Origin: Spirochaetota bacterium
Lineage (GTDB): Bacteria; Spirochaetota; UBA4802; UBA5550
Direction of reading: 5' to 3'
Assembly: GCA_003246895.1 (NCBI GenBank)
Contig: QKCL01000035.1
Coordinates: forward strand, 23,562-87,561
Length of the DNA stretch: 64,000 bases
Shown here: positions 55,046 through 63,870 of the stretch, in pieces
Position numbering within the stretch: position 1 is the stretch's first letter
Layout: each line of letters begins with the position of its first letter
Translations under genes and position numbers: made by a program
The notes under the pieces: generated by a model
The model's database searches: none
Told to the model about the DNA's origin: nothing
The model's input: the letters and a program-made list of their open reading frames with translations, nothing else

Positions 55046-55963
55046 TCAGAGCATATCCTTCAGTTTTAAAACAAGCCCCATATGAACGCCGTTAAGCCTT
55101 TCCGAAATATTCTTATCCTTATCCTTTCCTGAAACAGGAATTTTCAGAAAGAACCTGTCCCTTTCAAAATATTCAGGAAACTCAACAGTTATGCCGTTCA
55201 CGGAAAGAGCAGAGATCAGTTCGTCTGCGGATTTTTTCTGTTCACTGTAACATGGATAACGCAATAAGTAAATAGCAGAATATGTTTCAACATCACCTGT
55301 TGTACTGTCACGGAGTATCTCTGCACAACTTCCTTCGCAGTCTGAACCGGAAAGGTCAAAGAGAAGCTCAATTATTTTTTTGAAAATATTAATTTTAACC
55401 TGACAGCCCGAAACAAAGACAGAAAGAGAGTTAACAAGCTCCGGAGAAAGAACCAGGATATCCCTGATCAGTTTGTAGGGGACTTTCCTGCTGTCCAGAT
55501 AATCCGACAGTTTCACCGGCAGATTTAAAAGGCATTCAGTTTTATTAATAATAAATTCCGGTACAGACAGGACTTCCCTTGCTATTTTTTCAAGGTCTCG
55601 TCTTTCAGGAGAAAATTCTTTTCCAATAATATGCAAAGCACTTATCCTTCCGATGGGACCTACTTCGTCTCTTAAAAGCTTTAGCCTCAACCGGTCATAG
55701 AACATATTGAAAGTAACTTCACTGAATACTCTCGCATTGATTCTTTCAGGGAGCAGACCTCTCCTTTCAAGAACCTTGAGTTTATTATGTCCTGTAATTG
55801 GGACGAAGCCGTTTCCATCTTCAAGAAGATTAACTTCACCCAGAAAACCGTGCTTAACAAGGGATATCTCCAGACTCTCATCAGGGATATCGGGACTTAT
55901 CTTAAACCTTTTACTGTCTAATATTATTCTATCCGTCTCAACCATTTCAGTGCAATTCATCAA
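55046..55963 (-). CDS. ParB/Srx-fold-like protein, uncharacterised
   Basis: 305 residues. The first 80 resemble the ParB N-terminal domain: an 'i...pDesLeiSLvkhGfl' start, then a weak VPITGHNKLKVLERRG where ParB has its GHRR region. The middle is helical, possibly an HTH (ISALHIIGKEFSPERRD). Unlike true ParB, the GxRRxxA motif is changed (GHNKLKV), so CTP handling is doubtful. It is 2 bases after the TPR gene and may share its transcript. It could be a regulator rather than a partition protein. Confidence 0.55.
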   Translation of the reverse strand: MMNCTEMVETDRIILDSKRFKISPDIPDESLEISLVKHGFLGEVNLLEDGNGFVPITGHNKLKVLERRGLLPERINARVFSEVTFNMFYDRLRLKLLRDEVGPIGRISALHIIGKEFSPERRDLEKIAREVLSVPEFIINKTECLLNLPVKLSDYLDSRKVPYKLIRDILVLSPELVNSLSVFVSGCQVKINIFKKIIELLFDLSGSDCEGSCAEILRDSTTGDVETYSAIYLLRYPCYSEQKKSADELISALSVNGITVEFPEYFERDRFFLKIPVSGKDKDKNISERLNGVHMGLVLKLKDML

Positions 55964-55965
55964 TA

Positions 55966-57567
55966 CTAGAGTACTCCTTTTATAAGCCGGCCCAGTTCCT
56001 CAGGGCCGATTACTGAAACTTTTCCAAGATTTGAGAGGGCACTTTCTCCCGCGGTTCCCAGAACTGCCGTTGTCAAAAAATAACCCTGCACGGCCTTTAT
56101 ATCATTTATTGCCTGGGCAAAATTCCTGAGAGGAATCTCTCCAAGTGTTGCGCCTTCCCATCTCCTGAACCACACAAGTATTTTGGCCTTATCCCCCTTT
56201 CTGTGGGCAAGAAAATCAACGCCGTCGGATTCCCTGTATGTATTGAGAATTTCATCAATTACAAGGTCAAGTTTTTCAGTTATGCGGTATGCAATGCTCC
56301 TGAAATTTTCACTGTCAAGTTTCTGCAGCTTTGCAAGTCCTTCTCCTGCAGGAACTTCTTTCTCGGAGATTTTAACCTCTGGTTTGTAAGCCTTTTTTTC
56401 AATTCCGGTACTGCCTGCGCCTGATGACATGGATCTGATTTTTGAAACAACCTGTCCAAGGTCAAGGGTTTTACTGCTTCGCAAACCGCATATCCTCCAT
56501 ACAAAATCATCAGGAAAAGCCTTACCCTTCCATCTGTCAATTTCATCAAGCACACTGTTCTCAGGATCGAACTTGCTGCTGAAGTGAACGTCCATCTCCT
56601 TCCTGAGCCTTGTTATAAGATCCTGAACATTCATAAAATTTCTATCAAGCTGATAGAGCTGATTCCATGTTTCATAGGCCTGTTCGGTTTTCTCCTCCAG
56701 CAGATATATGAACCCCAGATCATAGAGGACAATTTTCAGTTCATCAGTCCACTCCTGATTCATGGAAAGAAGCTTTATCTCCTCAAAGAGCTTTGATGCC
56801 ATTGAGTATTTCTTCAATTCCACAAAAACTGTACCGAGAAGCCTTTTGGCAATGAAAACAGCATTGTCATCTTCACTGTTTTCAACTATAATATTGGCAT
56901 AATTTACGGCCGTTTTAAAATCTCTCTTTTTATAGAGAGCAAAGGACATGGCAATATTTGCGATATCGGAATGAGGTTTCTGCGAAAGGGCCTGTTTCAT
57001 GATAGAAATCGCTTCGTTTATCCGTTGACACTGCAGCGCAGCAATTCCGGCTCCGAAATCCACGTCAAATCTCTTACTGTCAATTTTTGAATATGTGTCC
57101 AGCTGTTTGAATGCAAAATCAAACATTTCCTGGCCCAGAGCCAGAAATCCTGTATGATAAAGGGCCTCGGGATCGTTTGGATAATCCTGAAGAAGGGTAT
57201 AGTATGCCTCAAAGACCTTTAGCTTATCGTCACGTTTCATATAGATGGAAGCCACAAGTTTTAAAACATCTATCTTCTGAACTTCCGCATTATACACATT
57301 TATCTCAATTATCCGTTCAAGATGCCTCAGGGCCTGATCTGAATTTTCAAGCTGAAGGTAAAGCTTGGCAAGTTTAAAATGCATGGCAACATCAAGAGGA
57401 TATTTCTCCAGAATCTTCCGGTATTCAACAATTGCTTCATCAATTCTGTCATCATTAAGCAGCTGTTGAGCCTTGAGGTCAGGGTTAAATTTTGGCGCAA
57501 GGAAATACATATAAAAAACGACAATTCCAAGGGTTACAACCATCGCTACCAGAACAGGTACAAGCAT
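55966..57567 (-). CDS. Membrane-anchored TPR protein with decayed Mrr-type C-terminal domain (paralogue 1)
   Basis: 533 residues. One N-terminal helix (about 5-25), TPR repeats from about 30 to 320 (such as LLNDDRIDEAIVEYRKILEKYP), a linker with a coiled-coil-like GSTGIEKKA, then a C-terminal restriction-endonuclease-like fold (about 420-533). In that fold, DGVDFLA keeps the Asp but the following strand reads ILVWFRRW where an active enzyme has QxK, so catalysis is doubtful. It resembles the gene at 62518-63870 in layout. It may be an envelope scaffold. Confidence 0.8.
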   Translation of the reverse strand: MLVPVLVAMVVTLGIVVFYMYFLAPKFNPDLKAQQLLNDDRIDEAIVEYRKILEKYPLDVAMHFKLAKLYLQLENSDQALRHLERIIEINVYNAEVQKIDVLKLVASIYMKRDDKLKVFEAYYTLLQDYPNDPEALYHTGFLALGQEMFDFAFKQLDTYSKIDSKRFDVDFGAGIAALQCQRINEAISIMKQALSQKPHSDIANIAMSFALYKKRDFKTAVNYANIIVENSEDDNAVFIAKRLLGTVFVELKKYSMASKLFEEIKLLSMNQEWTDELKIVLYDLGFIYLLEEKTEQAYETWNQLYQLDRNFMNVQDLITRLRKEMDVHFSSKFDPENSVLDEIDRWKGKAFPDDFVWRICGLRSSKTLDLGQVVSKIRSMSSGAGSTGIEKKAYKPEVKISEKEVPAGEGLAKLQKLDSENFRSIAYRITEKLDLVIDEILNTYRESDGVDFLAHRKGDKAKILVWFRRWEGATLGEIPLRNFAQAINDIKAVQGYFLTTAVLGTAGESALSNLGKVSVIGPEELGRLIKGVL

Positions 57568-57599
57568 ATTCTTACCCTTTACTCTTATTCCTGATGATA

Positions 57600-59747
57600 C
57601 TATCGCCCCTTAAGAGGGAATTTTATAACTGAAGGCCATCCATTAAGATAATAGGTATTTCCTATCTTTTTCTTTACTATAAATTCATCACTATCAATAA
57701 TACCGATATCAAATGGAAAATTTATCTTTATTTCTGAAGGTATATATTTTGGAGAATCTCCAAGAATAAGCCTTATCTCCTTCTCCTGTGTTTCTATCTC
57801 AAAATTGAGGGTTCCAAACCTTGTGCTTCCGTTTTCAACCTTCAGAGAACTTCCCTGTTTAAACCAGTCAGGTTCAGGGAAAGGCAATATCTCAATTTTA
57901 TCTTCATATTCAAAGAACAGAAAGTTTCTAAGCAGAACAAACAGAAGAGCTGCTATGACAGGAGAATTTCCGTCTCCATTGCATCCCCTGCCGTAGAGCG
58001 GATGCACATACTCAGGTGTAACAATAAACTCATCAAAAAGAGAAAAAAACTTTTTAATGAAAGGCAGAGTATTTTCGGATCTTGAAAGCAGGAGCTGATT
58101 CAGCAGGACAAGACTTGCATAGATATCAATACCCATGAGACTGTTCTTTACAGGGAATGACTCCTCATAAAATTTATGCAGAAATTTTTCGTACAATTCA
58201 TTATCGAGATTGGGCAGAGCCTTTTCCGGAAAAGAAAGCAGTGAATAGAAACCGGAAAAGCCGCTTCCTTTCTCAAACCGATCAGCCAGAAAATCTCTGG
58301 CAATAGACTGAAGCCTCATCGATTCGCTGCTGTATTTTTTTTCATCACCAAAAATCCCCATCCATCTTGCAAGGCCTGAAAGTTTATCCATTGCAGCCTG
58401 CAGTATTATGCATTCATATCCGGTAACATCAGCCACATAGGAATTCGGCATAAATGTTGCAGGAAAATCCGACATCATGTGCTGATTAACAGAATAGAGA
58501 TATGCAGCCTCACCTATTTCACGTATTTTCCTGAAATTCTCCTGAAGGAAAGAAGAATCACGTTTATGTATATAGAGATCACTGTATGCAAGAATGAGAA
58601 AAGCACTTTTCATGGCTTCATCAAAAGAAGGTTTCTTTTTAGAAACAGAGATTTTTTTAAGTCTTTCACCGAGAAGCTTTTCAGACTTTCTGAAAAAACC
58701 TGCCCTGTTAAAGGCATAGGAAAGAAGGTAGAAGTTTCGGTAACCTGTAATGCTCTCTTCATTCAGATATTCCCCGGCGACACTGAGAAGCCTCATACGC
58801 GAACGGTTAAAAAACTCAAGAAAATCCTTTTTATGAAAAACGAAGTTTATTCCTTCTTCAATACGGTGCGCGGCGAAATCAGCAAACTCCTTCTGACATT
58901 TGCTGTAGTTGACCGTTCCGCCGCTTATGGCAAGGGCTGGATCAAGAGAAAGCCTGAATGTTAGATCACCTGTCTTTTCAGAAAGATCATATGCAAACCC
59001 CATTGTTGCCAGACCCGAGCTGCAGGAGACTGATGCTGTATCAGAGGTTTCGGAAAAGCTGAGATCTCCTCCGCTGGATGAACCCGAGTAAACCATGGCG
59101 GGTTTTTTACAGATGGCAAGCTGTTTAACCCCATTCACTGCAACGAGATTTTCAGACGAAGAATATTCAATAGAGTTTATGCCGCCAAGCCTGAGATTGC
59201 AGTAGGGCCTCACGGCAAGAATGAGACGGTATTTTTTTCTTCCATTCACTCTTACTGCACTAAAATTAAGAACTACTTCATCAACACTGCTCTTGGCTCC
59301 GCACATAGATACAGTATATTTTAATTCGGGTGTGTCAAAACAGAAAACAAGTTCACCGCTGGAACTGTCAATGGCAGTACTCAATTCATCAGTTGGAATC
59401 TGTATGACTGAATTATCAGAATCCAGAATCCAGAATTCAATGGACCAGTTCTGTGCGCCCGAAGCACAGATCAAGCCGGATCTGTCAATCCTGATGGATG
59501 ACTCGGATAAAAAATTATTAAAAGTCTGCCATTCCCTTAGAACATTGTTTGTAAGGATGGGAGAACCAGCCACTCCGTAATGAGGAGAAGAAGGCGACAG
59601 GGAATCCCATATCCATCTAGGCCATCTGAATCCGGGATTGTTCTGAAAAAGTATGTAGTTATTTACACCACAATATATCTCTTCAGACAGAGTTTCCCTT
59701 TTAGAGGATGTTATTTTACTCTTTAATAGATTTTCTGTATTTTGCAA
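57600..59747 (-). CDS. Large unknown protein, possible (alpha/alpha)6-barrel
   Basis: 715 residues, no signal peptide. The N-terminal third has beta-rich sections (IRIDRSGLICASGAQNWSIE), the middle a long helical zone (about 300-560; NRSRMRLLSVAGEYLNEESITG, YLYSVNQHMMSDFPATFM), and the end a beta-domain (about 610-715). This order recalls glycoside-hydrolase toroid enzymes such as GH65 or GH15 relatives. Possible acid residues are seen (DVTGYE) but no signature I can call. It is between the TPR and STAS genes. Reading as a carbohydrate enzyme is a guess. Confidence 0.6.
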   Translation of the reverse strand: MQNTENLLKSKITSSKRETLSEEIYCGVNNYILFQNNPGFRWPRWIWDSLSPSSPHYGVAGSPILTNNVLREWQTFNNFLSESSIRIDRSGLICASGAQNWSIEFWILDSDNSVIQIPTDELSTAIDSSSGELVFCFDTPELKYTVSMCGAKSSVDEVVLNFSAVRVNGRKKYRLILAVRPYCNLRLGGINSIEYSSSENLVAVNGVKQLAICKKPAMVYSGSSSGGDLSFSETSDTASVSCSSGLATMGFAYDLSEKTGDLTFRLSLDPALAISGGTVNYSKCQKEFADFAAHRIEEGINFVFHKKDFLEFFNRSRMRLLSVAGEYLNEESITGYRNFYLLSYAFNRAGFFRKSEKLLGERLKKISVSKKKPSFDEAMKSAFLILAYSDLYIHKRDSSFLQENFRKIREIGEAAYLYSVNQHMMSDFPATFMPNSYVADVTGYECIILQAAMDKLSGLARWMGIFGDEKKYSSESMRLQSIARDFLADRFEKGSGFSGFYSLLSFPEKALPNLDNELYEKFLHKFYEESFPVKNSLMGIDIYASLVLLNQLLLSRSENTLPFIKKFFSLFDEFIVTPEYVHPLYGRGCNGDGNSPVIAALLFVLLRNFLFFEYEDKIEILPFPEPDWFKQGSSLKVENGSTRFGTLNFEIETQEKEIRLILGDSPKYIPSEIKINFPFDIGIIDSDEFIVKKKIGNTYYLNGWPSVIKFPLKGR

Positions 59748-59770
59748 AATTGTTCCGCAGATTTATAAAA

Positions 59771-60115
59771 TTAAACTTTCTTCAGGAATTCAAGAGCCTC
59801 ATCTTCAGAAGTGAATATATCAAACATATCTGTAAGCTCTACTACTTCAAATATCTTTTGAACTGCACTGTTCATATTACAAAGAACCAGCTTTCTCTGT
59901 TTTTCTTTAAGAATTCTCATTGTTGATACAAATATTCTCAAACCGGAACTGCTCATATACTCCACATCTTTTAGGTTAAGAAGCAGATTGCTCTGAGTGT
60001 CACTTTCAATAAGATTATTTATCTCCTTTTCAATATCCGCAGAAAGGTGTACATCGAGACGTCCCTCAAGATAAATAACAACATTATTATCGATCTTTTT
60101 CATGTTTAATTCCAT
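59771..60115 (-). CDS. STAS-domain anti-sigma factor antagonist (SpoIIAA-like)
   Basis: 114 residues, one STAS domain: VVIYLEGRLDVHLSADIEKEI, then NLKDVEYMSSSGLRIFVSTM. The serine in SSSG is at the phosphorylation position. STAS proteins bind or release kinase partners in stress and sigma-factor switches. No kinase or phosphatase is next to it in the window. It is transcribed with neighbours on the minus strand. Confidence 0.93.
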   Translation of the reverse strand: MELNMKKIDNNVVIYLEGRLDVHLSADIEKEINNLIESDTQSNLLLNLKDVEYMSSSGLRIFVSTMRILKEKQRKLVLCNMNSAVQKIFEVVELTDMFDIFTSEDEALEFLKKV

Positions 60116-60151
60116 TATTCTACCCCAGCTTCAAGTTTAAATATTTATAAA

Positions 60152-60667
60152 TTACTCTTTACCCTGCTTTGCATCACTGCGTGTTAACTGTAACATAACA
60201 ACATTAAGAAGAAATATCACAAAAAAAACAACTCCAAGGAGCAATAAAATAATATGACTATAGTCAATATTTCCCACATTGCCGATCTTTTCAGCATCGA
60301 CCTTCTCAATCACCTGGGAGGAAGGATTTGAAAAAAACCTTGTCTTTATGAGGATGACAAAGGCCATAAGGGGAAAAATTACTCCGTTAAACCAGATAAT
60401 GCCGCGATATTTAAGTGGATCAAACAACGGCATAATCATTAGAAAACCGGAGGTAAACAAAACAGCAGAAAACGCTCTCAGAATATAGTAAAGAGGAGCA
60501 ACCAATTCATGGTCCCTGACCAGGTCAAACCAGTTCTCCGATACATTCTGTGCAAATATGCTTATGACCTTAACAGGTGATATATAAAAAAACAGCCCCA
60601 TTATGATAAAAATTATACCGCTTAAAACTACAGAAACCTGCAGCGCATTTGTCTTTTTTGATCTCAA
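60152..60667 (-). CDS. Four-helix membrane protein, unknown
   Basis: 171 residues with four membrane helices (near 10-30, 58-80, 90-108 and 138-162). The loop between helices 1 and 2 is charged (FAQNVSENWFDLVRDHEL). No family recognised. It is 15 bases from the pseudo-patatin gene and 36 bases ahead of the STAS gene, so it is likely co-transcribed; partner unknown. Confidence 0.7.
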   Translation of the reverse strand: MRSKKTNALQVSVVLSGIIFIIMGLFFYISPVKVISIFAQNVSENWFDLVRDHELVAPLYYILRAFSAVLFTSGFLMIMPLFDPLKYRGIIWFNGVIFPLMAFVILIKTRFFSNPSSQVIEKVDAEKIGNVGNIDYSHIILLLLGVVFFVIFLLNVVMLQLTRSDAKQGKE

Positions 60668-60682
60668 AGAATGATTCTCCGG

Positions 60683-62503
60683 TTAAATTAGTTTACTCAA
60701 TATCACTTCAGCCGTTTTTTTCGTCGAAGAGAATATTCTGTCAAATCTAAATTCTTTTTCTGAAACTTCAAGAATAAATTTCATGTCACAATATAAGTTA
60801 TCCTCTTTTCTGAAAAGTAAACTGTTTTTTGCCATTATCTTTCTAAAAAGTTGGGGATACTTTTTATCCGTTATTTCAAATTCGTTCCTGTTTCCGAGTT
60901 CAACACTGATTATTTCATCAGAAAGATTCCTGCAGCATTCAAGAGGTAACACATAACTTTCCGGAAATCCCGATGAAAAGACATCATTGCCGATTTTTAC
61001 TCCCGGAAAAAACGGAGAACAAGAGAAACTCGCCGACATGAGCTCTTTAAAACCGCCGGAACTGAACACCTTTTCAACCTGAGATTCCCCGGCAACCTTG
61101 CACATTGCAAGTGACCTGAACATCTCTATTCTTTTATTGCCTGCAATATTGCCGGCATATTTTAAAAACCTTGACATTCCGTAAAGGTGCTCATCCGGAA
61201 AGGAGATATTCATGATCCTGCCTGCGAAATCTGCAGAAAAGAAATCTTCATATGCCTCTTTCAGCCCGGACCTGTCAACAAGAAGCATCATTGCAACCAG
61301 GATATAACTATAAGCCGATGAATAGATCCAGTCAATTTCCAGATCAGCATCCGCAAGAGAATGAAGCATGCCGCAGTAGGAAGCGGAACCAATCTGGGAA
61401 GATTCAAGAATCAGCGAACGCTTTTTTGAGGACACAAAAACTTCCATGTCCGAAAAAAACTGTGTCCCGGCAAAGGCAGACAGGCTCTGAAATCCCGGTT
61501 CTCTTGTATAATCATCACACCTTTCAAGAGTATAGCCCCCGACAAAAACCGAGGTGCCTCTTCCATGGAACTCATTTCTGATATTAAAAACCCTTTGCCC
61601 CTCAGAAAGGACAGTGTCAATATCAGGAACAGCATCGCCTTTCTTCTGTTTGCTGTTCCCTGGAATAAAATTCAGAACATAGTCGCTCTTTTCAATTACA
61701 TGATTCTTCAGATCTAAATCCTGGGATGAAACATCAGCAATGACCACAGGATACTCCCTGGAAAGCAGAAAAAGCACAATGTTAAATATCTGCGAATCAA
61801 CTCTCACTCTTGAACCGTTTGCCACATTCAGCACATGGAGGCCGTCGGATATTTCCACTATCCTTTCATGAATCTGCATCTCCGGAGATTTGCTGCCATG
61901 CTGCTTTTCAGAGAGAGGTGCAGTATTCTCCTTCCCGAAATATTCAAGCAAGGATTTACCGTCATAGGACATATCAAGAATAAGGGTTTTTCTTTTTCCA
62001 GAAAGCCTGAGGCCCAGTGCAGATGCGGCTATTGTCTTACCCGATCCTGTTTCTGTGCTGACACATGCAATAACTGCTGACCTTGTGTTAAAATACTCCT
62101 TGCCAGATTCAGTAAGACCAAGTCCGGTCTTATTTAGTATACGCATATAACCGCGGAGAGACTTGTACGATGAGAGGAAAAGCTTTAAAAGAATATCTTC
62201 CGGAAGGAGAATTACATTGGAATCAACCAGTGCCTTTACAACACCTCTCCTTCTATAATTACAGAATGGAATATTTCCGAAAAAAGACCCCCTTGAAAGA
62301 TATACGATATCCGTATTACCTGGAGCCTCAATTTCAAACATGCCCGACAGAATCAGGCACATTGAATTGGTCTTTTTAAGATCAACAGATTTCCCTGTTC
62401 CAATTAATACCCTGCTTCCGTTCTTCTCAAGAAAATCAAGTTCACCGGAAGTAAGATGATTAAAAAAAGGAACCGATTTAATTATATTTACGGTCTTTAG
62501 CAT
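60683..62503 (-). CDS. Cyclic-nucleotide-binding / ParA-like / pseudo-patatin fusion (NTE-like)
   Basis: 606 residues in three parts. About 1-130 is a cNMP-binding (CAP_ED) fold (LILSGMFEIEAPGN, GSFFGNIPF). About 140-290 is ParA/MinD-like (STETGSGKTIAASALG, where the family lysine before the loop is missing). About 340-600 resembles a patatin lipase but the nucleophile region reads DWIYSSAYS instead of GTSAG, the oxyanion GGG is gone and the late Asp is replaced (FSSGFPES). So the lipase looks dead. The order matches bacterial NTE-like proteins. Probably a regulatory or scaffold descendant. Confidence 0.75.
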   Translation of the reverse strand: MLKTVNIIKSVPFFNHLTSGELDFLEKNGSRVLIGTGKSVDLKKTNSMCLILSGMFEIEAPGNTDIVYLSRGSFFGNIPFCNYRRRGVVKALVDSNVILLPEDILLKLFLSSYKSLRGYMRILNKTGLGLTESGKEYFNTRSAVIACVSTETGSGKTIAASALGLRLSGKRKTLILDMSYDGKSLLEYFGKENTAPLSEKQHGSKSPEMQIHERIVEISDGLHVLNVANGSRVRVDSQIFNIVLFLLSREYPVVIADVSSQDLDLKNHVIEKSDYVLNFIPGNSKQKKGDAVPDIDTVLSEGQRVFNIRNEFHGRGTSVFVGGYTLERCDDYTREPGFQSLSAFAGTQFFSDMEVFVSSKKRSLILESSQIGSASYCGMLHSLADADLEIDWIYSSAYSYILVAMMLLVDRSGLKEAYEDFFSADFAGRIMNISFPDEHLYGMSRFLKYAGNIAGNKRIEMFRSLAMCKVAGESQVEKVFSSGGFKELMSASFSCSPFFPGVKIGNDVFSSGFPESYVLPLECCRNLSDEIISVELGNRNEFEITDKKYPQLFRKIMAKNSLLFRKEDNLYCDMKFILEVSEKEFRFDRIFSSTKKTAEVILSKLI

Positions 62504-62517
62504 AAATTTAATATCTG

Positions 62518-63870
62518 TCAGATCTTTTTCAGATACTCAATTAGGTCGACTTTGCCCTTTATTTCAATTGGCCTTGTGTTGGCAAAATCAATGGCCTGCT
62601 GGTTTATATCCGCCGTGGTGATAACAAGTATTCTCGTTGCATTTTTAACTTTCATGCTTTCATGGAGCCGCCTGAAATATCCTTCACCAAGGGTATCTGT
62701 TGTACGCACTATCCTTATTATCCTGTTTGACTGGCGTGTATTTCTCCACTTGCCCTCATTTTCAGTCGCTATTATCTCTATCTCTGTATCACTTATGATT
62801 TCAATATCAGTAATATTGTAATTCATAGATGTTACCATCTTTCTGCATGTGTGCTCAAACTGTGCAAGCCCGACGATCATAAAATCCTTTATCCTGTCAT
62901 CCTGCCTGAATTCCGAATAATTGGCAAGTTTCTGATGTACATCACGGAACTTCGGATTAATAGCAGCAATTTTCTCCCAGTTGCCTATTGCAGAGTGGAT
63001 ATCCCTGGTTTTCTCCTGACAGTCAGCAAGGAAATATCTGAGATTAAGTTCCGTATCACTGCCTTTTTTGGCGAATTTAATTCCCCTTTCAAATTCGGAA
63101 ATGGCCTTTGGAAACTGGCCCCTCTCCATCATGCAGGTACCACGGGCAAGAAGAGACTTTACCTTCAGTTCATCACTTTTCATGGCAACTTCAAACTCCT
63201 TCAATGCCCATTCATAATCACCCTGCTGCCTTAAAACAAGGCCCAGATAATAGTGGGAATGATAATTCATGGGGTCGAGTTTGATTGTACTCAGGAAATA
63301 GTGCTTTGCATCCACATAGGATGCATTTTTGTAATATATAAGTCCAAGAAAATAGAAGCTCTTGTCATGTTTAGTGTTAAGCGAAGCGCTCTTCTTGAAA
63401 TAGTTTGAAGCCTTGTCAGTCTGGCCCGCATTGTAGTTTATCATGCCGAGTTCAAAAAAATGCTCATAATTTGTTGGATCAAGTTTTGTCAGAAGAAGAA
63501 GTTCCTTTCTGGCCTCCTCGGTGGATTTTTTTTCCTTATACATCCCGGCAAGAGTCTTTCTTATATGAACCTCATTTATTTTGTTGTCAAACCTTCCGAA
63601 TTTCAGCACCTGCCTGTATTCAAGAATGGCAAACTGACTGTTCCCGTCAGCACGGTAGGCTTCGGCAAGAAGGTAATGAGCATAGGGATTTCTGTCATCC
63701 TTTTCAAGAATATCTGTCAGCCTCTTTATGGCAAGTTTGGCCTGTCCGGCATCGATCATTCCCTGTATCTCTTCAATTTTCTTTGGAAATACATAGACAC
63801 TTAGAAAATATAGAACAATGATTGCCAGAATTATAAAGAAGACAAATACCAGAATATAAGTAAAAAGCAT
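62518..63870 (-). CDS. Membrane-anchored TPR protein with decayed Mrr-type C-terminal domain (paralogue 2)
   Basis: 450 residues. One N-terminal helix (about 4-25), around seven TPR units (from AKLAIKRLTDILEKDDRNPYA to LRYFLADCQEKTRDI) and a C-terminal restriction-endonuclease-like fold (about 340-450). As in the gene at 55966, the active-site strand lost the QxK lysine (IIRIVRTTD), although the surrounding strands fit. It is the first gene of the cluster; 130 AT-rich bases to the window end hold its promoter. Same layout as the first gene suggests an old duplication. Confidence 0.8.
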   Translation of the reverse strand: MLFTYILVFVFFIILAIIVLYFLSVYVFPKKIEEIQGMIDAGQAKLAIKRLTDILEKDDRNPYAHYLLAEAYRADGNSQFAILEYRQVLKFGRFDNKINEVHIRKTLAGMYKEKKSTEEARKELLLLTKLDPTNYEHFFELGMINYNAGQTDKASNYFKKSASLNTKHDKSFYFLGLIYYKNASYVDAKHYFLSTIKLDPMNYHSHYYLGLVLRQQGDYEWALKEFEVAMKSDELKVKSLLARGTCMMERGQFPKAISEFERGIKFAKKGSDTELNLRYFLADCQEKTRDIHSAIGNWEKIAAINPKFRDVHQKLANYSEFRQDDRIKDFMIVGLAQFEHTCRKMVTSMNYNITDIEIISDTEIEIIATENEGKWRNTRQSNRIIRIVRTTDTLGEGYFRRLHESMKVKNATRILVITTADINQQAIDFANTRPIEIKGKVDLIEYLKKI

